DNA from: Rhodanobacter glycinis
GTDB lineage: Bacteria; Pseudomonadota; Gammaproteobacteria; Xanthomonadales; Rhodanobacteraceae
NCBI RefSeq assembly: GCF_900114325.1
Contig: NZ_FOSR01000015.1
Span: 1-64,000, forward strand
Direction: 5' to 3'
Length of the DNA stretch: 64,000 bases
Made by a program: the position numbers and the translations under genes. The notes under the pieces are model-generated. The model was not told the origin of the DNA, did no database searches, and was given only the letters and a program-made list of their open reading frames with translations. This document shows, one piece after another, positions 56,140 through 64,000 of this stretch. How positions within the stretch are numbered: the first letter of the stretch is position 1; the number at the start of each line of letters is the position of its first letter.

Positions 56140-58530
56140 TTGAACAACCTGGTGCTCTGGCTGGACCAACTGCGCATGACCGACCTTGGCAAGGTCGGCG
56201 GCAAGAACGCGTCGCTCGGCGAAATGATCGGCAACCTCGCCAAGCTCGGCGTCTCCGTGCCGGGTGGTTTTGCCACCACCGCCGATGCCTTCCAGCAATA
56301 CTTGGAAAAGAGCGGCGTGGCCAAGCGCATCCAGGAACGCCTTTCCGGCCTCGACGTGGACGACGTCGATGAACTTACCCGCGCCGGCAAGGAAATCCGC
56401 GAATGGGTCACCGAAACCCCGCTGCCCGCCGAGCTGGACCAGGCGATTCGTGAGGCCTACATCAAGCTGTGCAAGGACGCCGGCGCCGACAACATCGCCG
56501 TGGCGGTTCGCTCCTCGGCCACCGCCGAAGACCTGCCCGATGCCTCGTTCGCCGGCCAGCAGGAAACCTTCCTCAACGTGGTCGGCATCGACGACGTGCT
56601 GCACAAGGTGAAGGAAGTCTTCGCCTCGCTGTACAACGACCGCGCCATCGCCTACCGCGTGCACCAGGGCTTCAAGCACGAGGACGTGTTCCTGTCCGCC
56701 GGCGTGCAGCTGATGGTGCGCTCGGATATCGGCGCCGCCGGCGTGCTGTTCACGCTGGACACCGAGTCTGGCTTCCGCGACGTGGTGTTCGTCACCGGTT
56801 CGTACGGCCTCGGCGAGATGGTCGTGCAAGGTGCGGTCAACCCGGACGAGTTCTATGTGTTCAAGCCCACGTTGAATGCCGGCAAGCCGGCTGTCCTGCG
56901 TCGCAATATCGGTGCCAAGCAGTTGCGCATGGTTTATTCCGATGCCCCGGGCGAACGGGTCAAGACCGAAGACACCCCGGCCGAGATGCGCACCAGGTTT
57001 TGCATCAGCGACGATGACGTGCAGGAACTCGCACGCCAGTCGCTGATCATCGAGAAGCACTACGGCCGTCCGATGGATATCGAATGGGCGAAGGACGGCA
57101 ACACCGGCAAGCTGTACATCGTGCAGGCACGCCCGGAGACGGTGAAGTCGCGCGCACACGCCACCCAGCTAGAGCGCTTCCACCTCGGCGAAAAGGGCAA
57201 GGTGCTGGCCGAGGGCCGCTCGATCGGCCAGAAGATCGGTGCCGGCAAGGCGCGCGTGGTGCGCTCGCTGGCCGACATGAACAAGGTGCAGCCCGGCGAC
57301 GTGCTGATCGCCGACATGACCGATCCCGATTGGGAGCCGGTGATGAAGCGCGCTTCGGCCATCGTCACCAACCGCGGCGGCCGCACCTGCCACGCGGCGA
57401 TCATCGCGCGCGAGCTGGGCGTGCCCGCCGTGGTCGGCACCGGCAACGCGCTGGAGCTGATCCCTGACGGCACCGACGTCACCGTGTCCTGCGCCGAAGG
57501 CGACACCGGCACGATCTACGAGGGCATCCTGAAGTTCGAGCGGATCACCGCCGATCTCGGCGACATGCCCGAGGCGCCGCTGAAGATCATGATGAACGTG
57601 GCCAACCCCGAGCGCGCGTTCGACTTCGGCATGCTGCCCAATGCCGGCATCGGCCTGGCCCGCCTGGAGATGATCATCGCCAGCCATATCGGCATCCATC
57701 CCAGGGCGTTGCTTGAGTACGGCAAGCAGGATGCCGAGATCCGCGCGAAGATCGACGAGCGCATCGCCGGTTACGCCGGTCCGGTGGAGTTTTATGTCGA
57801 CCGTCTGGCCGAAGGCATCGCCACCATCGCCGCCTCGGTATTCCCGAAGCCGGTGATCGTGCGCATGTCCGACTTCAAGTCGAACGAATACGCCAACCTG
57901 CTCGGCGGCGCGCGTTACGAGCCGCACGAGGAAAACCCGATGCTCGGCTTCCGTGGCGCCAGCCGCTACGTCGACCCCAGCTTCGCCGAATCCTTCGGGC
58001 TGGAATGCCGGGCGGTGAAGAAGGTCCGCGAGACCATGGGGCTGGACAACGTGTGGGTGATGATCCCGTTCGTGCGCACGCTGGAGGAAGGCCGCAAGGT
58101 AGTCCAGGTGCTGGAAAAGAATGGCCTCAAGCAGGGCGTGTCCCATGCCCAGGGCGACAAGCCGCTGAAGATCATCATGATGTGCGAGGTGCCGTCCAAC
58201 GCCCTGCTTGCCGAGGAATTCCTCGAGATCTTCGACGGTTTCTCGATCGGCTCGAACGACCTCACCCAGCTCACCCTGGGCCTGGACCGCGACTCCAGCA
58301 TCGTGGCCGGCCTGTTCGACGAGCGCAATCCGGCGGTGAAGAAGCTGCTGTCCATGGCCATCAAGACGGCTCGCGCCAAGGGCAAGTACGTTGGTATCTG
58401 CGGCCAGGGTCCCAGTGATCACCCCGACCTTGCCGAATGGCTGATGGAACAGGGGATCGAGTCGCTGTCGCTCAACCCCGACACCGTGGTCGATACCTGG
58501 CTGCGCCTGGCGAAGAAAAAGGCCGCCTGA
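56140..58530 (+). CDS. ppsA: Phosphoenolpyruvate synthase
   Basis: 796 residues from a TTG start at 56140, with AAGGAG six bases before it; E. coli PpsA has 792. The ATP-grasp part begins [16 protein letters not shown], the phospho-histidine is His418 ([15 protein letters not shown]), and the C-terminal PEP site includes [16 protein letters not shown] and the catalytic cysteine Cys754 (GICGQGPSD). It makes PEP from pyruvate and ATP for gluconeogenesis. A terminator follows 30 bases after the stop. Divergent ppsR is its regulator. Confidence 0.97.
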   Translation: MNNLVLWLDQLRMTDLGKVGGKNASLGEMIGNLAKLGVSVPGGFATTADAFQQYLEKSGVAKRIQERLSGLDVDDVDELTRAGKEIREWVTETPLPAELDQAIREAYIKLCKDAGADNIAVAVRSSATAEDLPDASFAGQQETFLNVVGIDDVLHKVKEVFASLYNDRAIAYRVHQGFKHEDVFLSAGVQLMVRSDIGAAGVLFTLDTESGFRDVVFVTGSYGLGEMVVQGAVNPDEFYVFKPTLNAGKPAVLRRNIGAKQLRMVYSDAPGERVKTEDTPAEMRTRFCISDDDVQELARQSLIIEKHYGRPMDIEWAKDGNTGKLYIVQARPETVKSRAHATQLERFHLGEKGKVLAEGRSIGQKIGAGKARVVRSLADMNKVQPGDVLIADMTDPDWEPVMKRASAIVTNRGGRTCHAAIIARELGVPAVVGTGNALELIPDGTDVTVSCAEGDTGTIYEGILKFERITADLGDMPEAPLKIMMNVANPERAFDFGMLPNAGIGLARLEMIIASHIGIHPRALLEYGKQDAEIRAKIDERIAGYAGPVEFYVDRLAEGIATIAASVFPKPVIVRMSDFKSNEYANLLGGARYEPHEENPMLGFRGASRYVDPSFAESFGLECRAVKKVRETMGLDNVWVMIPFVRTLEEGRKVVQVLEKNGLKQGVSHAQGDKPLKIIMMCEVPSNALLAEEFLEIFDGFSIGSNDLTQLTLGLDRDSSIVAGLFDERNPAVKKLLSMAIKTARAKGKYVGICGQGPSDHPDLAEWLMEQGIESLSLNPDTVVDTWLRLAKKKAA

Positions 58531-58560
58531 CGCACCCGGTTGCACACCGCGTCACTCATG

Positions 58561-58592
58561 AAAAAGGCGGGCCCGCGGGCTCGCCTTTTTCG
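58561..58592 (+). terminator. Rho-independent terminator of ppsA
   Basis: AAAAAGGCGGGCCCGCGGGC closes with TCGCCTTTTT: a stem AAAAAGGCG/CGCCTTTTT flanking a GC-rich centre. It lies 30 bases after the ppsA stop. Confidence 0.9.
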
Positions 58593-58717
58593 TTTCCCCG
58601 TTCGCCCCGCCCTTTTCATCGTGCAACGCAACTTGCTCCATCCACGAGCAACCGCTAGCGTCATACACACGTTTGAACCATGCGCCGGTCCAGCACTGAC
58701 GCAGCAAAGGGGAATCC

Positions 58718-59497
58718 ATGGCCGTTCGCGAACATCCGCCCGGTGTCGACACGCGACACCGCCTGCTCGAGGCAGCCGAGTGGTTGTTCATCGAACGGGG
58801 TTATGAAGCACTGTCGATGCGTCTGGTCACCGCGCGCGCCGAGGCCAACCTCGCCGCCGTCAACTACCACTTCGGCAGCAAGGAAGCGATGCTGCAGGAG
58901 CTGCTGGCACAACGACTGGACCGGTTGAACGAGGACCGCCTGCGCCTGCTCGACGCCTGCGAAGCCGATGGCCACGTGCCGGATTACGAGACCATCCTCG
59001 GCATCCTGTTCGCGCCGGCATTGCAACTGGGACGTTCACCTGCCGGTGGCCCCGCATTCCTGCGCCTGCTGGGCCGCGTCTACAGTGATGCATCGCCGTT
59101 TATCCGCGACTATCTGCAGCGTCATTACCGCCCGATCTTCGAGCGCTTCTTCGAAGCCTTCGCCCGTGCCCTGCCCCAAACCCCCCGCAACGAACTGGGC
59201 CTGCGCCTGCACTTCGCGCTGAAGGCCTTGTCGGGCATGCTGGCTGCCGACGACATGAACGATCTGCTGGCCGAACTCAGCATGGGCCAGTCACTCGGCG
59301 ATGCCGAGCTGCTGGCGCGGCTGGTCTCGCTGGTTTCGCCGGCACTGGTCGCACCACTGGGCAATCCGCGGCAAGTGAACCTGATCGAGCAACTGCTGCG
59401 CCAGAGCAATCAGCTTGCGGAAACGGCCCAGCCCGGCAGCACCGAACCGGATCGCTCCCGCGGCAAACGCGTGGTCAGCGTACGCGCGCCACGATAG
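58718..59497 (+). CDS. TetR-family regulator (PsrA-like)
   Basis: 259 residues with GGGG upstream of the ATG. HRLLEAAEWLFIERGYEALS and LAAVNYHFGSKEAMLQELL form the TetR helix-turn-helix; NLAAVNYHFGSK is like the fatty-acid regulator PsrA. The C-terminal ligand domain and a Ser/Arg-rich tail follow. Control of fatty-acid or lipid genes is inferred from the resemblance only. Its 3' end overlaps the 3' end of the convergent PP2C gene by 23 bases. Confidence 0.85.
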   Translation: MAVREHPPGVDTRHRLLEAAEWLFIERGYEALSMRLVTARAEANLAAVNYHFGSKEAMLQELLAQRLDRLNEDRLRLLDACEADGHVPDYETILGILFAPALQLGRSPAGGPAFLRLLGRVYSDASPFIRDYLQRHYRPIFERFFEAFARALPQTPRNELGLRLHFALKALSGMLAADDMNDLLAELSMGQSLGDAELLARLVSLVSPALVAPLGNPRQVNLIEQLLRQSNQLAETAQPGSTEPDRSRGKRVVSVRAPR

Positions 59498-60179
59498 CCG
59501 TCACATTGTCCTTGCCACCGCCATCGAGGGCGGCCAGCAACAGGTGATCCACGCACTCTTGCGCGGCCAGGTCCTGGCGCCCGACCACGCCGGCGATCGC
59601 CTTGTCACCCACATCCTCGGTCAGGCCGTCACTGCACAACAAAAAAGCCATGCCGCGCGCCAGTTGCCCGCGTGCCATGCCAACGTGCAATTGATCGCTG
59701 GCCGTGATCCCGAGAGCCTGGGTAATCACGTTGCGATGCGGATGTCGGGCTGCCAGCGCGGGGTCGAGCGAGCCGATGGCGACCAGCTCCTGTACCAGCG
59801 AATGGTCATGGCTGATCTGCCGCAAACCGTCCTGCCAGAGGTAAACCCGACTGTCACCGACCCAGGCCACTTCATAACCGTCGCCAACCAGGCGCAGCGC
59901 CGCCACCGTCGTACCCATCGGCAGTGCATCGACACCGTGATCACGCGCATGCCCGAGCAAGCGGGCACCGGCACCACGCACGGCGTCCGCCAGGGATTGC
60001 CCCCGCGCCACCATGTCGACCACCGCATCGCGCACCAGCGCCGCGGCGACTTCGCCGTGCTGATGCCCGCCCATGCCATCCGCCACCAGGAACAGGCCCA
60101 GTGCCGCGTCGGCGTAATAGGTGTCCTCGTTGCGCGTACGGCGCAATCCGACGTGGGTTCCGTGTCCGAATTCGATCAT
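59475..60179 (-). CDS. PP2C-type serine/threonine phosphatase
   Basis: 234 residues from the ATG at 60179 (a GTG at 60191 is also possible). RNEDTYYA, FLVADGMGGHQHGE, GTTVAALRL, WVGDSRVYL, LCSDGLTEDV and GGKDNVTAIVA are the PPM/PP2C motifs with the metal-binding aspartates. It dephosphorylates Ser/Thr and is the Stp1/PrpC size class. No Hanks-type kinase partner is visible here. 3' overlap with tetR-like gene. Confidence 0.92.
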   Translation of the reverse strand: MIEFGHGTHVGLRRTRNEDTYYADAALGLFLVADGMGGHQHGEVAAALVRDAVVDMVARGQSLADAVRGAGARLLGHARDHGVDALPMGTTVAALRLVGDGYEVAWVGDSRVYLWQDGLRQISHDHSLVQELVAIGSLDPALAARHPHRNVITQALGITASDQLHVGMARGQLARGMAFLLCSDGLTEDVGDKAIAGVVGRQDLAAQECVDHLLLAALDGGGKDNVTAIVARVR

Positions 60180-60228
60180 GGCCTGCAGCACTCGTTATGC
60201 CGATGCAGCATGCCGGATACACCGACTG

Positions 60229-60257
60229 TTGTCACGGCAGATTTGCCCGCGTATGAT
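60229..60257 (+). promoter_or_regulatory. Probable sigma-70 promoter of tRNA-Ser
   Basis: TTGTCA (60229-60234), 17 bases, TATGAT (60252-60257), followed by the GC-rich CGGCTCGC discriminator. tRNA-Ser starts 33 bases after the -10. Confidence 0.7.
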
Positions 60258-60290
60258 TGCCGGCTCGCACGCGCCACCGTGCACCCCATC

Positions 60291-60419
<129 letters not shown>

Positions 60420-60545
60420 TGGTGATGACGGCTGGGTAAGAACCCACCCGGTTCGACAAATTCGCCCGGAGCGAATTTGGACAGCCGCAGGCTGGCCCCG
60501 CAGCGCGCAGCGCGGAGGGGTTCGGCCCAAGGATGGGCCGAACAA

Positions 60546-60635
60546 TCCCCCCCTCTCCGCCATTAAAGCAAAGCGCCCCCTCGTGGGGCGTTTTGCTTTA
60601 ATGGCAGTGATGGCTGGGTAACAACCCACCCGGTT
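60546..60635 (+). repeat. Second copy of the tRNA-Ser 3' tail and its terminator
   Basis: CCCTCTCCGCCA at 60551-60562 repeats the tRNA 3' end, then a stem CCATTAAAGCAAAGCGCCCC / GGGGCGTTTTGCTTTAATGG with one A/G difference, then TGGCTGGGTAACAACCCACC. Compared with 60366-60453, the two copies differ at paired positions so that the stem is kept. The rest of the tRNA is absent, so it is not a second tRNA gene. Between the two copies lie two further perfect hairpins (60457-60479, CAAATTCGC/GCGAATTTG; 60520-60543, GTTCGGCCCA/TGGGCCGAAC). Confidence 0.85.
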
Positions 60636-60940
60636 ACCCGGCACACCCTGTGCCTCGCCCTACGGGCCGTCGGCTGTATCGATGTTCGACTACGGCATCC
60701 TGCCTTCGTCGTCGACAAACTTGCATCGGTTCCGCCTGGACTCGCCGGATGTGATCAAGATGCCTACCACCGGGTACAGACGGACACAGCAGAATTAGGA
60801 GTCGTCCGATTCCCTGCGCCACCGGTGGATCGCATCCTACTGACGCCCCCCGCCACGGAGTCACCGGCAGGATGCCGGGCATCATCCCGGCGCGGATGAT
60901 GGGCAACGGGGCAGCTTTCACTTTTGCCGAGGGTGTCCAC
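60636..60940. other. Intergenic stretch without a recognisable gene
   Basis: About 305 bases between the duplicated tail and the small gene at 60941. Open frames here lack recognisable similarity. It should contain the promoter for the small gene, not identified. Confidence 0.4.
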
Positions 60941-61129
60941 GTGAACGATGCAAAACTTTCCGCCACTCATCTTGAGCTGCTGCGGGCGCTGTCCGCGCGT
61001 GGGCAAGTCCCCCGGGCCGAAGTGCCGGCGCAGTTGTGGGAAGGACTGGAGGCGCGCGGGCTACTTGAGCGAACGCTCGCGGGGTACCTGCGACTGACCA
61101 AATACGGTCGCACCGCGTTGAACGAGTAG
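60941..61129 (+). CDS. Small conserved-looking hypothetical protein (62 residues)
   Basis: Start taken as a GTG at 60941, with GAGGG seven bases upstream; an in-frame start at 60872 would add 23 residues of no clear type. NDAKLSATHLELLRALSARG, LWEGLEARGLLERTLAG and YLRLTKYGRTALNE form a helix-helix-wing order that resembles a small winged-helix protein. Function unknown. Confidence 0.6.
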   Translation: MNDAKLSATHLELLRALSARGQVPRAEVPAQLWEGLEARGLLERTLAGYLRLTKYGRTALNE

Positions 61130-61232
61130 ACAACCGTTCCAGCCGCCGTCCAATCGTCGAACACGCTGCGCACCTTGACCGGCGCTGTTGGCCGGGTCGG
61201 CACGGACTCGTCCACGCAACATTCGTGACGCT

Positions 61233-61955
61233 TCATCCAGCTGCGGATTCTTCCTTCCGCCACAAACTCCCACCCTCGCCGGCGCTTTTGTCCAGCGCAT
61301 CCAGCAGGTGCTCGTGTGCGGCGGATTCGTCAGCACTTGCACGCAGCACTCGCGGGCGACGGGTCAGCGCCACTGGCTGCAGGACACTGGAGACCCGGGA
61401 CTCGGCAGTCTCTTCGAACCCCAGGTCGAGCGCGACCTGGCCCGAGGTCATCGACAGATAGACTTCGGCCAGCAGCAGTGCATCGATCAGGCCGCCGTGC
61501 AGGTCGCGCGCAGAATTGTCCACGCCCAGGCGTTTGCACAAGGCATCCAGGCTGTTGCGCTGGCCAGGGTAGCGTTCGCGCGCCATGGCCAGGGTATCGA
61601 GCACCGGACAATGGTCGGCGATGCGGCCGTAGTGGGCACCAGCGCGCGCCAGCTCTGCATCGAGGAAGCCGACGTCGAAGCTGGCGTTGTGGATGATCAG
61701 TTCGGCGCCATCGATGTAGGCCAGGAACTCCTCGACCACGTCTTCGAAATGCGGCTTGTCGAGCAGGAATTCGTCGGCGATGCCGGTGACCTGTCGCGCG
61801 CCTTCGTCGATGGCACGATCCGGGTTGAGATAGGTCTGGTAATTGCGCCCGCTGGGGCGGCGTCCGACCATCTCGACGCAGGCGATTTCGATCAGGCGAT
61901 GCCCCTGGCGCACTTCCAGGCCAGTGGTTTCGGTATCGAGTACGACTTGTCTCAT
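61233..61955 (-). CDS. dnaQ: DNA polymerase III epsilon subunit (proofreading exonuclease)
   Basis: 240 residues. ExoI is VLDTETTGL (Asp7, Glu9), Exo[13 protein letters not shown], Exo[18 protein letters not shown]. The C-terminal tail binds the polymerase subunit and is variable. It gives 3'-5' proofreading in the replicase. Its start overlaps the rnhA stop by four bases, which fixes the start and shows coupling; in E. coli the pair is divergent, so here the order differs. Confidence 0.95.
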   Translation of the reverse strand: MRQVVLDTETTGLEVRQGHRLIEIACVEMVGRRPSGRNYQTYLNPDRAIDEGARQVTGIADEFLLDKPHFEDVVEEFLAYIDGAELIIHNASFDVGFLDAELARAGAHYGRIADHCPVLDTLAMARERYPGQRNSLDALCKRLGVDNSARDLHGGLIDALLLAEVYLSMTSGQVALDLGFEETAESRVSSVLQPVALTRRPRVLRASADESAAHEHLLDALDKSAGEGGSLWRKEESAAG

Positions 61956-62407
61956 GCCCTGTCCCGTTTGCCGTCGCGATACTGCTCGGCCTGTTCACGG
62001 GCGGCCTGGTCCACGCGCTCGTTCTCGGCGTGGCCGTTGTGTCCGCGCACCCATTGCCAGCGCACCTGATGCTTGCCCGTGGCATGGGAAAGACGTTCCC
62101 ACAAATCCTGGTTCTTCACCGGCTGGCGGCCGGCCGTGCGCCAACCGTTGGCGCGCCATTTCGGCACCCACTGCTCGATCCCCTGCATGACATAACGGGA
62201 GTCGGTGGTGAGCACCACCTGGCACGGGCGCGTCAATGCCTCCAGCGCACTGATGGCGGCCAGCAATTCCATGCGGTTGTTGGTGGTATCCGGCTCGCCA
62301 CCTGCCACGACGCGTTCCTTGCCGCCGGCCCGCAGCAGGGCAGCCCAGCCACCCGGGCCGGGATTGCCCAGGCACGCGCCATCGGTAAAAGCTTCAACAT
62401 CAGTCAC
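61952..62407 (-). CDS. rnhA: Ribonuclease HI
   Basis: 151 residues from a GTG at 62407, with AGGAG ten bases upstream. [19 protein letters not shown] carries Asp9; MELLAAI carries Glu47; TTDSRYV carries Asp69; [12 protein letters not shown] holds the last motif. It removes RNA from RNA-DNA hybrids. It is followed by dnaQ and preceded by a YafS-like methyltransferase and gloB, as in many gammaproteobacteria. Confidence 0.96.
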   Translation of the reverse strand: MTDVEAFTDGACLGNPGPGGWAALLRAGGKERVVAGGEPDTTNNRMELLAAISALEALTRPCQVVLTTDSRYVMQGIEQWVPKWRANGWRTAGRQPVKNQDLWERLSHATGKHQVRWQWVRGHNGHAENERVDQAAREQAEQYRDGKRDRA

Positions 62408-62552
62408 TCGGGTGCAACTCCTGGAAATGGGGAAAGAAGGGTGATCATGGCCCAGCGAACCGTCGAAAAACCGGCCTCGCAGGCAGGTACTTGGCCAGCT
62501 TCGCTGTCGTGAAGCACCCCGCCTCGAACGTTTCTGCGGCCCATGCTCGGGA

Positions 62553-63239
62553 TCACGCGGCCGAGCTTCGCCTGGCGCCGGAAGCCAGGCTGGTCCCGGC
62601 GCGTGCCGGCACGGAATGCTGGCGCAATCGTATCGGCTGGCTCATGGAGCGGCGCTTGCGTGCCACCAGCACGTACCCCCCTCCCAGCGGATGGACGTTC
62701 GCGTGCGCATCGACCTGCAGACTTGGCCACAACCGACCCACGCGCTGGACTCGCTCGACCAGCAAATCGGCCCGCCGCAACCAGCCGCCAAGTTGCAATG
62801 GCGTGTTCAAGTGAGCCTCGGTGCCATGCATGCGCCAGTGCCACCACGGCGACCAGCCGCCGAACGGGTGCACCCCGGTCAACGCAAGCACGCCGCCCGG
62901 TGCCAGGCATCGGATGATGTCGCCAAGCAAGGCGGGCGGCAGCGGCGCCATTTCCAGCGCGTGCCGAAGCAGCACCAGGTCGAAGGCGTCGTCGATGAAC
63001 GGCATCGGCTCGCGCGGGCTGGCGCGCACATCGCCACCAAGTCGCTCCCCGGACAGGCGAAGCCGGGTCCAGTGCCCCAGCAGCGGCAAGGCGGGCGGCG
63101 CGTCATCGGGCGCGGCCGACACCAGCAGGCCGCGCGTTCCCGCGCAGCGCTGCAGCATGGGCATCAGCGCGGCCATCTCCTCGGCCAGCAATCCCCTCAT
63201 GGGCGCGCTGGCATAGATGTCGTGGTCACGCTTTGACAT
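62553..63239 (-). CDS. YafS-like SAM-dependent methyltransferase
   Basis: 228 residues from the ATG at 63239. [20 protein letters not shown] and [19 protein letters not shown] are the later methyltransferase motifs. The GxGxG motif I is not evident ([13 protein letters not shown] takes its place), so SAM binding is less certain. The C-terminal tail is Arg/Ser-rich. Its place between gloB and rnhA matches E. coli yafS. Substrate unknown. Confidence 0.8.
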   Translation of the reverse strand: MSKRDHDIYASAPMRGLLAEEMAALMPMLQRCAGTRGLLVSAAPDDAPPALPLLGHWTRLRLSGERLGGDVRASPREPMPFIDDAFDLVLLRHALEMAPLPPALLGDIIRCLAPGGVLALTGVHPFGGWSPWWHWRMHGTEAHLNTPLQLGGWLRRADLLVERVQRVGRLWPSLQVDAHANVHPLGGGYVLVARKRRSMSQPIRLRQHSVPARAGTSLASGARRSSAA

Positions 63240-63444
63240 GCGTCGAACGGCTCGTCGCGGGGCGGAAACCCGGTCAGTGTACTGGTTGGCGATGCAAAGA
63301 CGAACCACCGCACGAGGCTGAATGACCGAACGGGCATTTAACCGTCACCTAACGAGAGAGCGGACACCGGGCCTTATAGTCGGGGACTTCGCCTGGACAT
63401 GGCCGTCACGACGACTGTTCCAGGCCCTTGCGCGGAGCGTCCAC

Positions 63445-64000
63445 TTGCACGTCGTACCGATCCCGGCCCTTGCCGACAACTACATCTGGTTGCTGCACGA
63501 CGGGCATGGCTCGGCACTGGTTGTCGACCCGGGCGAGTCGGCTCCGGTCGAGGCGGCGCTTGCCGCCTCGGGGCTGACCCTTCGCGCGATCCTGCTGACG
63601 CATCATCATCCCGATCACATTGGCGGCGCGGCGGCATTGCGCGAATCGCATGGCGTGCCGGTATATGCACCCGCCGACGAGCGCATCGACCTGGCCACCC
63701 ACCACGTGGCTGACGGCGATACCGTGATGCTCCCATCCCCCGCCGCACGGTTTCGGGTCATCGCGGTTCCCGGCCATACCACCAGCCACGTGGCATACGT
63801 GGGCGAAGGCGTGCTGCTGTGCGGCGACACCCTGTTCAGCCTGGGCTGCGGGCGCATGTTCGAGGGAACCCCGGCGCAGATGCTGGCGTCGCTGGACCGA
63901 CTCGCGACCCTGCCCGGCGACACGCGGGTGTGCTGTGGCCATGAATACACGGCGGCCAACGGGCGCTTTGCCAGCACCATCGAGCCGGAAAATGCCGCGC
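63445..64000 (+). CDS. gloB: Hydroxyacylglutathione hydrolase (glyoxalase II), cut by window edge
   Basis: 185 residues visible from a TTG at 63445, with GGAG seven bases before; the protein runs beyond base 64000. [16 protein letters not shown] is the family opening, [12 protein letters not shown] the zinc motif, [11 protein letters not shown] and [14 protein letters not shown] the further metal ligands, and [14 protein letters not shown] the late motif. It hydrolyses S-lactoylglutathione in methylglyoxal detoxification. Divergent from the YafS-like gene. Confidence 0.94.
   Translation, partial: MHVVPIPALADNYIWLLHDGHGSALVVDPGESAPVEAALAASGLTLRAILLTHHHPDHIGGAAALRESHGVPVYAPADERIDLATHHVADGDTVMLPSPAARFRVIAVPGHTTSHVAYVGEGVLLCGDTLFSLGCGRMFEGTPAQMLASLDRLATLPGDTRVCCGHEYTAANGRFASTIEPENAA

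Noticed and set aside
60546-60562. Second tRNA-Ser gene
   Set aside because: Only the acceptor 3' end is present; no D, anticodon or variable arm precedes it.

Overview
The window is a GC-rich bacterial chromosome segment, mostly housekeeping and almost fully coding. Gene order points to a gammaproteobacterium of the Xanthomonadales, probably Rhodanobacteraceae-like (Rhodanobacter/Dyella/Luteibacter). The evidence is the block rpoE-rseA-mucD-lepA-lepB-(DUF4845)-rnc-era-recO, the block gloB / YafS-like methyltransferase-rnhA-dnaQ, a FabV enoyl-ACP reductase, the divergent ppsR/ppsA pair, and short intergenic repeats of the kind common in xanthomonads. The taxonomic assignment is inference from sequence reading; no search was run.

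Layout. 1-1200 is accessory: the end of an IS5-like element beside an HNH-type protein of more A/T-rich composition. 1300-9750 holds metabolic and stress genes (DUF3228, a lipase-like metallo-beta-lactamase fold protein, a YahK-like alcohol dehydrogenase with an aldo/keto reductase and a divergent LysR regulator, a serine hydrolase, a catalase). 9800-12700 is ilvD with a divergent LysR regulator and a perfect inverted repeat between them. 12900-17800 has a PepSY protein, a hybrid histidine kinase and a phospholipase D-like lipoprotein. 17900-23400 has an Lrp regulator divergent from an ornithine cyclodeaminase-like gene, a DedA protein, and a D-aminoacylase-like gene divergent from an AraC regulator. 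23500-30650 has fabV, cutC, a cold-shock gene with a clear terminator, and the chain CYTH-nagZ-hpt-mtnP (4-base overlaps at the first two junctions), then rlmD. 30900-34360 has YdbL/YdbH-like envelope lipid-transport genes and a receiver-Hpt protein.

34371-43284 is the core block on the minus strand. It begins with a sigma-E type promoter matching the E. coli consensus (43258-43284) ahead of rpoE-rseA-mucD and continues through lepA, lepB, DUF4845, rnc, era and recO. Upstream lies a large GGDEF/EAL protein translationally coupled to an unrecognised 163-residue protein. 46600-53800 has a fatty-oxidation multifunctional protein, DUF2058, slyX-ugd, an FKBP prolyl isomerase and a cation/proton antiporter. 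54200-60400 has tRNA-Ala, -Glu and -Asp behind a strong sigma-70 promoter, DUF1249-ppsR, ppsA, a TetR regulator, a PP2C phosphatase and tRNA-Ser. The right edge has a small hypothetical gene, dnaQ, rnhA, a methyltransferase and the start of gloB.

The features least explained by ordinary annotation are: a hairpin-rich tract behind tRNA-Ser containing a second copy of the tRNA tail and its terminator with a compensated stem change (60366-60635); a 22-bp inverted repeat inside the recO-era operon (35119-35183) whose sequence type also precedes the CYTH gene; the coupled 163-residue protein beside the GGDEF/EAL gene; and a lipoprotein form of YdbL with no separate ynbE. No CRISPR array, prophage or complete defence system is visible.
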